Numbered from the stretch's first letter, positions 7,599-16,327 are shown. The stretch is 27,737 nt of DNA from an uncultured Lachnospiraceae bacterium (GCA_910579645.1 CAJTVK010000053.1:1-27737); one strand, 5' to 3'. Numbers and translations are program-made. The notes: generated by a model not told the origin, from the sequence alone.

Positions 7599-8954
7599 CT
7601 ATTTTAAAATATCTTTGATATCATGCAGCCCCGTCATCGTAGTCACAATAACTACCGAGTCCCCTGCCTGAATCACGCTCTGCCCTCTGGGAATCACCAC
7701 ATTGCCCCTGTGGTTAATGCAGCTAATCAACAAATTAGGTTTTAACTGAAGTTCCAGCAACGGAATGCCTAACACCGGAGAATCCTCTTTTACCAGAAAT
7801 TCCAACGCCTCTACCCTGTCATTGTTCATCCGGTAAAGCGTCTCGATATTGCTGCCAATCGTATTCTGCATGGCCCGCACATATTTAATAATAATCTCGG
7901 CGGTTATGAACTTAGGATAAATGATGCTGCCCAAATCCAGCTGTCCGATAATCTTGTCATAAGCAATTCTATGTACCTTGGTAATCAGCTTCGCTTTCGA
8001 AATACTCTTCACATAAAGAGAAAGCATAATATTCTCTTCGTCCAGATTGGTCAATGCCACAAACGCGCCGGCCTGCGGCATCCCTGTTTCCTGCAGAAGG
8101 TCGCGGTCCGTGCCGTCTCCCCATATCACCATTGCCTGCGGAAGCAGCTCGCTCAGTTCCTCGCAGCGTGCCTTATCCCTCTCCACAATCTTCACCTTAA
8201 TGCCGAAAGAAAGCAGCTGCATTGCCAGATAGTAAGCCGTTTCGCCCCCGCCCACGATAAATGCGCTCTTTGCCCGCGTAGTGGCCACTCCCAGCTTCTT
8301 GAAAAACTGGACGGTATTCCGTGGGGACCCTATCACCGAAATCTCATCCTTTGCACGCAGCACGAAGTTACCTCCGGGAATAAATACATCCTCATCCCTC
8401 TCAACCATGCTGACAAGCACCTCGCACTTGAGCCTTGAAAAAATATCCTGCAGGGAATGGTCGCACAGCATCGAACCTTCTTCTATCCGGTAGCGCACCA
8501 GTTCAATCCTGCCTTTTGCAAAAGTATCTATCTTAATGGCCGACGGGAATTTTAACACCCTCGCTATCTCCATGGCCGCCGCGTCTTCCGGGTTGATGAT
8601 CATGGAAAGCCCCATTTCTTCTTTGATGAAATTAATCTCTTTGTTATATACGGGATTCCGTACCCTTGCAATCGTGTGACATCCGCCGGCTTTTTTTGCA
8701 ATCAGGCAGCACAGCAGATTCAGTTCGTCGGAATTGGTCACCGCAATCATCAGGTCGGCATTCTCGATTCCGGCTTCCATCTGCACCGAATAGCCTGCGC
8801 CGTTTCCCACAATCCCCATTATGTCAAAACTATTGCTTACGTTCTGCACCACATCTCTCTTCGTGTCTATGACGGTAATATTGTGCCCTTCCTTACTCAG
8901 TTTCTCGGCAAGCGTGGCACCCACATTGCCGCATCCCACTATGATAATCTGCAT
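7599..8954 (-). CDS. trkA: Trk potassium uptake system regulatory subunit TrkA
   Basis: This cytosolic NAD(H)/ATP-binding RCK protein has two tandem halves. Each begins with a Rossmann glycine motif: IIIVGCGNVG at the N-terminus and AFIVGGGETA near the middle. Each is followed by a TrkA-C domain, the second ending near ...RGQSVIQAGDSVVIVTTMTG. It gates TrkH, encoded next. I start at the ATG at 8954, six bases after GGAGG, giving 451 residues, the usual length. The longer frame to 9050 would add an Arg-rich stretch unlike the family. It is the second gene of the five-gene minus-strand operon. Confidence 0.95.
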   Translation of the reverse strand: MQIIIVGCGNVGATLAEKLSKEGHNITVIDTKRDVVQNVSNSFDIMGIVGNGAGYSVQMEAGIENADLMIAVTNSDELNLLCCLIAKKAGGCHTIARVRNPVYNKEINFIKEEMGLSMIINPEDAAAMEIARVLKFPSAIKIDTFAKGRIELVRYRIEEGSMLCDHSLQDIFSRLKCEVLVSMVERDEDVFIPGGNFVLRAKDEISVIGSPRNTVQFFKKLGVATTRAKSAFIVGGGETAYYLAMQLLSFGIKVKIVERDKARCEELSELLPQAMVIWGDGTDRDLLQETGMPQAGAFVALTNLDEENIMLSLYVKSISKAKLITKVHRIAYDKIIGQLDLGSIIYPKFITAEIIIKYVRAMQNTIGSNIETLYRMNNDRVEALEFLVKEDSPVLGIPLLELQLKPNLLISCINHRGNVVIPRGQSVIQAGDSVVIVTTMTGLHDIKDILK

Positions 8955-9015
8955 ATTCTCCTCCCTCCGGCTTCCCGGATGCCCCGCCGTGCTCCCATAC
9001 CTGCCCACACGGCAG

Positions 9016-9399
9016 CTAATATTTCTCCGGATAGTCCGTCCCCGACTCAACCATAATCCGCCACTTATATTTTTCCGGCTCTGCTTTCATCTTCAGCAAT
9101 GTGTCGAACGCCCGCAGAACCATAGTATATCCGTTATATTTGAAATCATATTTTCCCCTGTCCATTTCCGCCTTGAAATGGTCAATCTGCCATACCAGAA
9201 GGTCTGCCACGGTATATCCCTCCACTTTATCCTTGCACAGAAATCTGCCGGTGGTCATAAAATAGGCAAATTCCTCCCCGGCCTCCTTGTCTTCCCAAAG
9301 TGCCTCCGTCAGACTGTCAAGGAAACCCTCTTCCTCTCCGCCCTCCGTTCCCAACGAATAGACCCACTCTTTTATAGTCTCTCTGTCATATGCATCCAT
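9016..9399 (-). CDS. Small acidic protein of unknown function, first gene of the trk operon
   Basis: I recognise this only as a conserved-looking hypothetical of about 127 residues. It is acidic, with no membrane segment or signal. Central WVYSLGTEGGEEEGFLDSLTEAL and EEFAYFMTTGRFLCK are followed by VADLLVWQIDHFKAEMDR and the ending GTDYPEKY. The start is uncertain: the ATG at 9399 follows AGGAGAGG at good spacing, whereas upstream in-frame ATGs at 9453 and 9528 lack a clear SD. It ends 61 bp before trkA on the same strand, so co-transcription is likely. A role in K+ uptake is not supported by sequence. Confidence 0.68.
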   Translation of the reverse strand: MDAYDRETIKEWVYSLGTEGGEEEGFLDSLTEALWEDKEAGEEFAYFMTTGRFLCKDKVEGYTVADLLVWQIDHFKAEMDRGKYDFKYNGYTMVLRAFDTLLKMKAEPEKYKWRIMVESGTDYPEKY

Positions 9400-9531
9400 A
9401 AACATCCTCTCCTGTTCTTCCCGTTCTTCTGATTCCGTATCCCGGATTATCATTGAACTATTATTTCTCACTTGATGGGGACGACGACACAAGGAAAAAC
9501 TTTTGCCGTTATATATATCCCTTAACATAAT

Positions 9532-9560
9532 ATCTTACCAAAAGCAAACATATATTACAA
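9532..9560 (-). promoter_or_regulatory. Possible promoter of the trk operon
   Basis: On the minus strand a TTGTAA (9560-9555) and a TAAGAT (9537-9532) are spaced by 17 bp in the gap between the divergent operon and symporter gene. The match to consensus is only moderate. Confidence 0.35.
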
Positions 9561-9642
9561 GTCACTCTTATATATTAGAATAAAGGTCGTCGGAAGGCAG
9601 TTACTGTTCACTCCGTAACCAGTAACGGAAGGTATCCCCCTC

Positions 9643-10950
9643 TTGAAACTATTAACTTCACTCAATGATTTTCTCTGGAACAGCCCGCTGCTGTTCCTGC
9701 TGATGGGCACGCATCTTTTTTTCACCCTGAAACTGCATTTTCCCCAGCGGCATATCGGAAAAGCCCTGCGGCTTTCCGTCACGCCGGAAAAGCAGCAGGG
9801 CCAGGCATCCCCTAACCTGTCCGCATTCGGAGCCTTGGCCACTACCCTGGCCGCCACGCTGGGGACAGGCAACATTGTGGGCGTCTCCACGGCCGTGGCT
9901 CTCGGAGGACCCGGAGCCGTTTTCTGGTGCTGGCTCACCGGCATCCTGGGAATGGCCACTTCCTATGCGGAATGTTATTTAAGCGTCTTATTCCGTGAGA
10001 AAAATAAGGATAACCTATATGTGGGAGGCCCCATGTATGTGATGAAAAACGGCATGCGCAATAAGCCGCTGGCGGCTTTCTATGCCCTCTGCACGGTATG
10101 CGCCGCATTGGGCGTAGGATGCACCACACAGGCCAATTCCCTAACCCAGACTACTTCCGCCACTTGGGGGCTCTCTCCGCATCTGGTAGGAATGGCCGCG
10201 GCCGTCCTTGTAGGGACGGTCATCTTAGGGGGAATCCAATCCATCGGACGGCTGTGCATGAAAATCGTCCCCGCCTTGGGGCTTCTCTATATCGGCAGCT
10301 GTTTTTTACTCCTATACATCAATCAGGACGCCATTTTCCCTGCCCTGGGGCTTATTCTGAAACATGCCCTGATGCCCAATGCCGTTCTCGGAGGCGTTGC
10401 CGGCTACTCCCTGAAGCATGCGGCACGCTACGGCATTGCCCGCGGCCTGTTCACCAATGAGGCCGGCATCGGCACCTCTGCCATCGCCGCCGCTTCCTCC
10501 GGTTCCGAAAGCCCTTCCCGGCAGGCCTATGTCTCCATGACTGCCGTATTCTGGGATACCGTAGTCATGTGCTTTCTCTCCGGTCTGGTCATTGTGGCCA
10601 ATATGCTGAAGCATCCGGAATCCCTGGCCGGCGTAAACGAAACCGGGCTGGCCGACGCCGCCTTTACCTATCTTCCCTTGGGCGGAAATGAGTTCCTCTC
10701 CCTGGCGCTGATTGCCTTTGCCGTCACCACCTTGATTGGCTGGTCCTATTTCGGCGAAAAAGCTTTCTGCTTTTTATGGGGCGAGCAGAATTTGAATGTA
10801 TACCGGCTTATATATATTGTCATGATTTATATCGGTGCCGTCATTCCCCTTCATGTCGTATGGGAATGTACGGATTTCATCAACGCTTTGATGATATTCC
10901 CGAACGTGGTTTCCCTGTTTGCCCTGCAGAAGGCAATACGGGAAACCTGA
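9643..10950 (+). CDS. Sodium:alanine (AGCS family) amino-acid symporter
   Basis: This 435-residue integral membrane Na+-coupled transporter of the AGCS (AlsT/DagA) family imports small neutral amino acids such as alanine or glycine. The family signature is clear: TLGTGNIVGVSTAVALGGPGAVFWCWLTG and then YAECYLSVLFREK, followed by FTNEAGIGTSAIAAASSGSESPSRQAYVSM. About ten hydrophobic segments are visible. The start is a TTG at 9643 with GGAAGG about ten bases upstream; no in-frame ATG fits. The C-terminus (LFALQKAIRET) is slightly short but plausible. Its last 71 bases overlap the 3' end of the convergent histidine kinase gene. Confidence 0.92.
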   Translation: MKLLTSLNDFLWNSPLLFLLMGTHLFFTLKLHFPQRHIGKALRLSVTPEKQQGQASPNLSAFGALATTLAATLGTGNIVGVSTAVALGGPGAVFWCWLTGILGMATSYAECYLSVLFREKNKDNLYVGGPMYVMKNGMRNKPLAAFYALCTVCAALGVGCTTQANSLTQTTSATWGLSPHLVGMAAAVLVGTVILGGIQSIGRLCMKIVPALGLLYIGSCFLLLYINQDAIFPALGLILKHALMPNAVLGGVAGYSLKHAARYGIARGLFTNEAGIGTSAIAAASSGSESPSRQAYVSMTAVFWDTVVMCFLSGLVIVANMLKHPESLAGVNETGLADAAFTYLPLGGNEFLSLALIAFAVTTLIGWSYFGEKAFCFLWGEQNLNVYRLIYIVMIYIGAVIPLHVVWECTDFINALMIFPNVVSLFALQKAIRET

Positions 10951-12253
10951 CCGTAACTTTCGTCCCCTTTCCCTCCTCGCTTTCCAGTTCTATCTCCGCA
11001 TTGTTTTTTGCCACGATATGTTTCACGATGGCAAGCCCCAATCCCGTTCCTCCCGTAGATTTCGAGCGGCTTTTATCCACCCGGTAAAAACGCTCGAAAA
11101 TACGCTCCTGATGCTCCTTGGGAATCCCTATCCCATTGTCTTCCACAGTCAGGACTGCCCTGTTTTCTTCGGTTTCGGCCTTTACCCATACCTGCCCGCC
11201 GTCCCTGTTATAGCGGATGGCATTGTCGCACAGGTTATACACCAGTTCCTCCATCATCTGCTTTTCGGAATACACTAAGGCAGACATCCCTGCAAAATGC
11301 AGTTCCACTCCATGCTTCTCGGCATTCATCTGAAGCATGCCGGCACAGATTCGGGCTATCCCGCTCAAATCTATGATTTCCCGGCAAACCTCCTGCTCCG
11401 CCGCATCCAATTCGGACAGCCTGATCACATCATCAATCAGCGTCAGAAGACGGCTGGAATTGCGATGTATTTCCTTTGCAAAACGCACCATGTCCTCTTC
11501 CGGTGCCATGCCGTTTTCAATCAGTTCCGAATACCCGGATATGGCGGCCAACGGCGTTTTCAGTTCATGGGAAACATTGGCCGTAAACTCCTGCCGCATC
11601 CCCGCATTCCGCAAAATATCCTCATGCTGGCTCTTTATGGTTGCAACAAACGGCTCCAGTTCCTCATAGATATCCAGCCCCTCCAAATCATTGATATGTC
11701 CCGCAATCTTCCCTATCGGCTCCACCAAACTTTTCGTAAGAAAATGTGCAATCACCAGACAGAAAGCAATCAGCATCCCCATCATCAGCGCAAGGAAAGG
11801 AAAAGCTTCCGTCAAAAGGCTCCATAAGCTGTCCGCCTCTCTGGAAACACGTATCACGCCGCCGTCTTCCGTCCGCACCGCATAGTAAAAGGCATTTTTT
11901 CCCAGCGTGGAAGACCGCCTCACCGCCTTTCCCTCACCGGTCTCCCATGCCTGCATCACCTCCGGGCGGCCGGCATGATTGCCCATTTTCAGTTCCGGGG
12001 CGTAATTTTCGGACACCACTTCCCCGTTTCCGTCCACCACCGTTATCCTCACCCCGTCACCGGAAAAATAGTGGCCGGCAAATGCATCGCCCTCCACAGC
12101 CGCTGCGTTTTGAAGCAAACGGGCATAAATTTTCAAATCTTCCAATATCTGCCTGCGGAATAAATCATAACTGACTGCCGCCACTAATAAGGCAGACGAA
12201 AATATGGCTATCATGGCAATCACTATCAGCCGAAGATTGATTTTTTTCTTCAT
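10880..12253 (-). CDS. PhoR-type sensor histidine kinase
   Basis: This 457-residue membrane sensor kinase has a TM segment at about 9-28, an extracytoplasmic sensor of about 120 residues, a second TM at about 150-172 and a short linker. The H-box FTANVSHELKTPLAAISGYSELI has phospho-accepting H229. The ATP domain shows N-box LVYNLCDNAIRYN, G1 DNGIGIP, F-box FERFYRVD and G2 GGTGLGLAIVK. It follows the response regulator by 17 bp and forms a unit with the Na/Pi transporter, so phosphate sensing is the likely role (inference). The ribosome binding site GGAGG precedes the ATG. The 3' end is convergent with and overlaps the AGCS gene. No PAS domain is evident. Confidence 0.9.
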   Translation of the reverse strand: MKKKINLRLIVIAMIAIFSSALLVAAVSYDLFRRQILEDLKIYARLLQNAAAVEGDAFAGHYFSGDGVRITVVDGNGEVVSENYAPELKMGNHAGRPEVMQAWETGEGKAVRRSSTLGKNAFYYAVRTEDGGVIRVSREADSLWSLLTEAFPFLALMMGMLIAFCLVIAHFLTKSLVEPIGKIAGHINDLEGLDIYEELEPFVATIKSQHEDILRNAGMRQEFTANVSHELKTPLAAISGYSELIENGMAPEEDMVRFAKEIHRNSSRLLTLIDDVIRLSELDAAEQEVCREIIDLSGIARICAGMLQMNAEKHGVELHFAGMSALVYSEKQMMEELVYNLCDNAIRYNRDGGQVWVKAETEENRAVLTVEDNGIGIPKEHQERIFERFYRVDKSRSKSTGGTGLGLAIVKHIVAKNNAEIELESEEGKGTKVTVRFPVLPSAGQTGKPRSGISSKR

Positions 12254-12270
12254 CCTGCCTCCATACTATT

Positions 12271-12942
12271 CTATACCGCAAACATATATCCAACATTTCG
12301 TATCGTCTTTATCATCTTTCCGGATTCCCCCAATTTCTGCCTCAAGGTTTTGATATGCATATCCAAAGTTCTGGATTCCCCCTCAAAGTCGATTCCCCAT
12401 ATTTTCTCCAAAATGGAATCCCTTGAGGCCACGATTCCCGCATGCTCCATAAGCAGCTTCAGCAGTTGGTATTCTTTATAAGTCAGTACGCAAGACAGAC
12501 CGTCCACAGTCACCGAATGCCGCTCCTCATCCAGACAGATGCCGCCAATGCACATCTGCTTATCCGCCGCCCGCCCGCTTCTGCGCAGCAGAGCCTTCAC
12601 TCTGGATATCAGTTCCATCACCCCGAAAGGTTTTGTCATGTAATCATCCGCCCCGATATCCAGCCCCTTCACCTTATCAATCTCCGAAGTTTTGGCAGTC
12701 ACCAAAATAATCGGCAGCTGCCTGGTTGCCGCCTCTGCCCGCAGCTTGCGCACGATTTCCAGACCATCCTCATCGGGCAGCATAATATCCAGCAAAATAA
12801 GATCCGGGACTTTTCGGGACAATTCCGCGTAAAATGCTTTCGCGCATTCCAGCCCAATCACCTCATACCCCGTATTCTTCAAGGCATATGTCTCGATTTC
12901 CTTAATGTTTATGTCGTCCTCCACCACATAAATAAGCGCCAT
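12271..12942 (-). CDS. PhoB/PhoP-like OmpR-family response regulator
   Basis: This 223-residue two-domain regulator has an N-terminal receiver with acidic pocket EDD, phospho-acceptor D52 in LILLDIMLPDEDG, Thr in LVTAKTS and Lys in MTKPFG. A C-terminal winged-helix DNA-binding domain follows (LTYKEYQLLKLLMEHAG, then SRTLDMHIKTLRQKLGE). The start at the ATG at 12942 is preferred because GGAAGGG lies nine bases upstream; the longer frame from 12960 has no room for an SD. It sits between the Na/Pi transporter gene and its kinase. The regulator probably binds the 11-bp-phased repeats at 14886-14925. Confidence 0.92.
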   Translation of the reverse strand: MALIYVVEDDINIKEIETYALKNTGYEVIGLECAKAFYAELSRKVPDLILLDIMLPDEDGLEIVRKLRAEAATRQLPIILVTAKTSEIDKVKGLDIGADDYMTKPFGVMELISRVKALLRRSGRAADKQMCIGGICLDEERHSVTVDGLSCVLTYKEYQLLKLLMEHAGIVASRDSILEKIWGIDFEGESRTLDMHIKTLRQKLGESGKMIKTIRNVGYMFAV

Positions 12943-12995
12943 TGCCACCATCCCTTCCAAACACCGTACATGAAACTGCCGCCTGTATCGATGCC

Positions 12996-14768
12996 CTACG
13001 GCAATCTGTATTTTTCCCGAAACCTTTCCACAGCCTGCATAAATCCGGCGTTGTCCGACCTTCTCAGCCTGTCCAGATGCGCATGGGTATCAAACCCGTC
13101 TTCCGCAATCTCCAACAGGCTCACCGCTATATTGGAGCAATGATCCGCCACCCGTTCATAGCTGGTGGTCACATCCGCCAGGATAAACCCCATTTCTATG
13201 GTACAGCTCCCCTCCCGCAGCCTGGCAATATGCCGCTTCTTAATTTCCGCATTCAGGTAATCAATGGTTTCCTCTAACGGCTCTATCCTTTTGGCCAGCT
13301 GCAGATCCTCCTTCCGAAAAACCAACAGGGAACTTCTCATAATCTCCTTTACCGCTTCCGCAAATACCGCCAGTTCCTCCTCCGCCATAGGGGAAAAAGA
13401 GCATTTCCTGCCATGCATTTTCCCTGCCGCTTCCATTACGTTCAGGGCATGGTCTGAAATTCTCTCGAAATCCCCTATGTTATGGAGCAGGAACGATAAA
13501 GTATGACTGTCTTTTTCCGACAGATTCCTGCTGCTGAGTTTTACCAGATAGGAACCAAGTTCATCCTCATACCGGTCTACCTTCTCCTCCAGCGTCACTA
13601 CCTTTTCCGCCTTTTCCCCATCATAATGAGAAATCAGGCTCATGGCCGTAAACAAAGCCTCTCCGGCAAAGCCTGCCATGTCCACGGCTGCCGTCCGGCA
13701 TTGTTCCAGCGCAAAACCGGGAGTCGCAAGAAAACGCGGATCCAATATGGGAATCGTATCCTCTTCCTTCTTCTGTATTTCGGCATTCCTTTCCTCATCC
13801 TTAATTGTCAGCCGTGCAAGTTTTTCCAATATTCGGGAAAACGGCAGAAGAAGGACGGTGGCAAACAGGTTAAATGCCGTATGGACTGCCGCTATCCCGG
13901 CGGCATTGACCTTATTTTCCAGAAAAGCAAACGGCAGCACGGCATGCAGTCCATAGAACACCGCCATGAAAATAGCCGTGCCGATTACATTAAAATAAAG
14001 GTGCACCAAAGCCGCCCGCTGTGCGTTTTTGCTGGCCCCTATGCCCGAAAGCATGGCCGTGACGCAGGTTCCGATATTCTGCCCCATAATGACCGGAATC
14101 GCCGTGCCGTAGGAAAGAGAGCCGGTAGCGCACAAGGCCTGCAGGATTCCCACCGATGCGGACGAGGACTGAATCACCGCCGTCAATACCGCCCCGGCCA
14201 GAAGCCCCAGAAGCGGATGGGAAAATGCAGTCAGTATTCCGGTAAATTCCGGCACGTCCGCCAATGGCTTTACGGCTCCCGACATCGTATCCATGCCAAA
14301 CATCAGCACTGAGAAACCGATAAAAATATTTCCCACATCCCTGAGCCTTTCCCTTTTTGCAAACATCAGCAGACCCACGCCCGTCACCGCAAGTACCGGC
14401 GAAAAAGAAGACGGCTTAAGCAGGCGCACGAAAAAGTTGCCGCTCTCTATTCCCGACAGACTCAGAATCCATGAAGTCACCGTAGTGCCCACATTGGCGC
14501 CCATTATAATGCCTACCGCCTTGGACAATTTCATAATTCCCGAATTCACGAAACCTACCACCATTACCGTGGTGGCAGATGAAGACTGAATCACTGCCGT
14601 CACTCCCGCGCCCAGCAGCACTGCCCGCCATTTATTGGAAGTGAGCTTCTCCAGTACCTGTTCCAGCCTGCCCCCGGATGCCTTGGACAGCCCGCCTCCC
14701 ATCACTTCCATCCCATACAGGAACAAAGCCAATCCGCCAACCATTGTCAGTAATCCAAAAAAATCCAT
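12996..14768 (-). CDS. Na/Pi cotransporter (NptA-type) with C-terminal PhoU-like domain
   Basis: This 590-residue membrane protein has two inverted Na_Pi_cotrans repeats carrying the conserved QSSSA motifs (TAVIQSSSATTVMVVGF near residue 60 and TAVIQSSSASVGILQAL near residue 205). A cytosolic PhoU-like helical domain follows from about residue 350 (TMSLISHYDGEKAEKVVTLEEKVDRYEDEL ... ISDHALNVMEAA ... YERVADHCSNIAVSLLE). It imports phosphate with Na+ or may export it; direction is not decidable here. The start at the ATG at 14768 has AGAGG just upstream. It heads a three-gene unit with a PhoB-like regulator (gap 53 bp) and PhoR-like kinase, which strongly suggests phosphate control. Confidence 0.92.
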   Translation of the reverse strand: MDFFGLLTMVGGLALFLYGMEVMGGGLSKASGGRLEQVLEKLTSNKWRAVLLGAGVTAVIQSSSATTVMVVGFVNSGIMKLSKAVGIIMGANVGTTVTSWILSLSGIESGNFFVRLLKPSSFSPVLAVTGVGLLMFAKRERLRDVGNIFIGFSVLMFGMDTMSGAVKPLADVPEFTGILTAFSHPLLGLLAGAVLTAVIQSSSASVGILQALCATGSLSYGTAIPVIMGQNIGTCVTAMLSGIGASKNAQRAALVHLYFNVIGTAIFMAVFYGLHAVLPFAFLENKVNAAGIAAVHTAFNLFATVLLLPFSRILEKLARLTIKDEERNAEIQKKEEDTIPILDPRFLATPGFALEQCRTAAVDMAGFAGEALFTAMSLISHYDGEKAEKVVTLEEKVDRYEDELGSYLVKLSSRNLSEKDSHTLSFLLHNIGDFERISDHALNVMEAAGKMHGRKCSFSPMAEEELAVFAEAVKEIMRSSLLVFRKEDLQLAKRIEPLEETIDYLNAEIKKRHIARLREGSCTIEMGFILADVTTSYERVADHCSNIAVSLLEIAEDGFDTHAHLDRLRRSDNAGFMQAVERFREKYRLP

Positions 14769-14849
14769 ATTTTCCTCTTTTCCGCACGGCGTTTGCACAT
14801 GCCAGGTTCATTCATGCCCCTACATCGGCAGCATCTTTCTTTTCCCTAT

Positions 14850-14925
14850 CCTATAGTGTTGCTCTTTTTCATTTTACAATACCTATGTAAAATCAAAGAC
14901 ATGCCTATGTAAAATCAAGGTAAAA
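14850..14925 (-). promoter_or_regulatory. Candidate PHO boxes and promoter of the Na/Pi-phoPR unit
   Basis: On the minus strand TTTTACA occurs at 14914-14908 and 14892-14886, and TTTTACC at 14925-14919. The spacings are 11 and 22 bp, so all lie on one helical face. The 11-bp slot between the first two carries a degenerate CATGTCT. Downstream, TTGTAA (14879-14874) and TATAGG (14855-14850) with an 18-bp spacer form a plausible weak promoter. PhoB/PhoP-type regulators bind 11-bp-phased direct repeats upstream of weak promoters, so autoregulation fits. The site is about 120-160 bases before the nptA-type start. Confidence 0.5.
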
Positions 14926-14962
14926 TTTGTAACTAAAGCGAATGTGTACATTTCGCCAAGAG

Positions 14963-15096
14963 GGAATCTGCCCCTCGCCGCAGGCGATTTGAAATGGGCA
15001 GATTCCGTAACAGGGAAGCCGCAGGATGAACTGTTACTTAAATTTTAAAAATGCACCCGACCGGGATGTACTCGGCCGAATGCATTTTTAAATTTA
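14963..15096 (+). repeat. Cluster of three stem-loops between nptA-type promoter and carbonic anhydrase
   Basis: Three consecutive inverted repeats fill this gap. First, 14963-14973 pairs with 14996-15006 (11 bp) and encloses a small TCGCC/GGCGA hairpin (14975-14987). Second, GTAACAG at 15007-15013 pairs with 15031-15037. Third, 15045-15055 pairs with 15081-15091 (11 bp, extendable to about 15 bp with a bulge) around a GC-rich tip. The third, AT-rich at its base, could end carbonic anhydrase transcription on the minus strand. The set as a whole looks like a dispersed palindromic intergenic element or a structured RNA; no coding potential is seen in 14926-15203. Confidence 0.5.
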
Positions 15097-15203
15097 CATA
15101 TTCATATTGTCTTTCCGGTCTTTTTAAATCAAACACCACGCTGCAAGCAGCCACCTGGCTCGCTGCCCGCGTGGATAGATGCAACCGGTTCCTTCCAAAT
15201 TTT

Positions 15204-15770
15204 CTATTCCATAAAATCCACTTCCCCGCTGCCGATACGGTACATAGCGCCGCAGACTTTCACTCCGCTTTCCTCTTCCTTCATTCCGAGGCTCTCTTTA
15301 ATCACGGCTACGCTTCTTTCCACATTCAGGCAGCTTGCACGCCATTCATCCTTTTCCTCTCCGATTGCCTTGCAGATCTCATCGGTAATTGATTTTACGA
15401 AACCTCCTTGAGGCCCCTGAAGGGCTGCGCCTACGGCTCCGCAATGCTCATGCCCAAGTACAAGCACAAGCTTGCATCCAAGATGGTCGGCAGCATATTC
15501 CACACTTCCCAACTGATGATTATCCATCACATTTCCCGCTACACGGATTACAAACAATTCACCGATTCCGGCAGAAAAAATGCTTTCCGGAATTACCCTG
15601 GAATCCGAACATGTTATTACAACCGCATAAGGGTTCTGTCCATTGTCACAGGTAAACTGACGAATCTTCGGAGATACGTCGCCCGGATTCACGGCTGCCG
15701 TTATGTAACGTTCGTTTCCCTCCTTTAATTTTTTCAGTGCTTCTGCTGCAGATACATTTCCTTCGTGCAT
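15204..15770 (-). CDS. Beta-class carbonic anhydrase
   Basis: This 188-residue cytosolic enzyme interconverts CO2 and bicarbonate. The zinc ligands and dyad are visible: C54, D56 and R58 in TCSDSR, then H107 and C110 in GHEHCGA. The VIRVAGN segment between them is standard. The start at the ATG at 15770 is chosen because GGAGG lies five bases upstream; the longer ATG at 15782 would put the SD inside the frame. It is a single gene with no carboxylase or cyanate genes next to it. It is slightly short at the C-terminus (ending GSGEVDFME) but complete in motif. The 3' end is followed by the stem-loop cluster. Confidence 0.94.
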   Translation of the reverse strand: MHEGNVSAAEALKKLKEGNERYITAAVNPGDVSPKIRQFTCDNGQNPYAVVITCSDSRVIPESIFSAGIGELFVIRVAGNVMDNHQLGSVEYAADHLGCKLVLVLGHEHCGAVGAALQGPQGGFVKSITDEICKAIGEEKDEWRASCLNVERSVAVIKESLGMKEEESGVKVCGAMYRIGSGEVDFME

Positions 15771-15948
15771 AATATCCTCCATTTCCGTCTCTTGACTCCG
15801 TGCAGATACCGCAGGGAAGCCCGGTTCCGTTCCGTCCCTCCCCTTTCACAAAGTACCTATTCACTTTTTGACATATTTGTATGAAGTATACCATATTTAC
15901 TATAGATATTCATCCTTTTTTAATATTTTCTCACGGAAATCTAAGGAC

Positions 15949-15977
15949 TTTACGAAACGCTTCCCATATGCTAAAAT
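15949..15977 (+). promoter_or_regulatory. Promoter of the YerC-like regulator
   Basis: TTTACG (15949-15954) and TAAAAT (15972-15977), spaced by 17 bp, lie about 60 bases before the start codon at 16037. Confidence 0.5.
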
Positions 15978-16036
15978 AGCTTTATGTTCAACGGTAAAGT
16001 TTTAACGCATAAAAGTGTATGGAGGTATCGGGAGTT

Positions 16037-16327
16037 ATGAATAAGAAAATAAGGACAGAAGCCGTAGACCATTTGTTTGATGCGGTGCTATGCCTGAAAA
16101 CCAAGGAGGAATGCTACACCTTCTTCGAGGACTTATGTACGGTCAATGAGATTTTATCCCTTTCCCAACGTTTTGAGGTAGCTTCTATGTTAAAGAATCA
16201 CAAAACCTATTTAGAAATTGCGGAACAGACAGGGGCATCTACCGCAACCATCAGCAGAGTGAACCGCTCCCTGAATTATGGAAACGACGGTTATGAAATG
16301 GTATTTAAACGGATGAATGCCGAGTAA
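16037..16327 (+). CDS. YerC/YecD-family TrpR-related DNA-binding protein
   Basis: This 96-residue protein belongs to the TrpR-like YerC/YecD group. The recognisable run is VDHLFDAVLCLKTKEECYTFFEDLCTVNEILSLSQRFEVASML, followed by a helix-turn-helix in TYLEIAEQTGASTATISRVNRSLNYGNDGY. The length is normal for the family. I start at the ATG at 16037, which follows GGAGG at ten bases; the ATG at 16019 overlaps that SD. Members are small helical repressor-like proteins with poorly defined targets. The downstream spacer (16328-16829) is full of repeats that could be binding sites, but that is only a proximity argument. Confidence 0.92.
   Translation: MNKKIRTEAVDHLFDAVLCLKTKEECYTFFEDLCTVNEILSLSQRFEVASMLKNHKTYLEIAEQTGASTATISRVNRSLNYGNDGYEMVFKRMNAE

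Noticed and set aside
10880..12942. Assignment of the kinase/regulator pair as WalRK
   Set aside because: There are no walHIJ neighbours and no PAS domain is evident, while the adjacent Na/Pi transporter points to a Pho-type role.
13503..14312. Long plus-strand open frame of 269 codons
   Set aside because: It lies wholly antisense to the Na/Pi transporter gene, has no SD and shows Arg/His/Gln-rich composition typical of a shadow frame.
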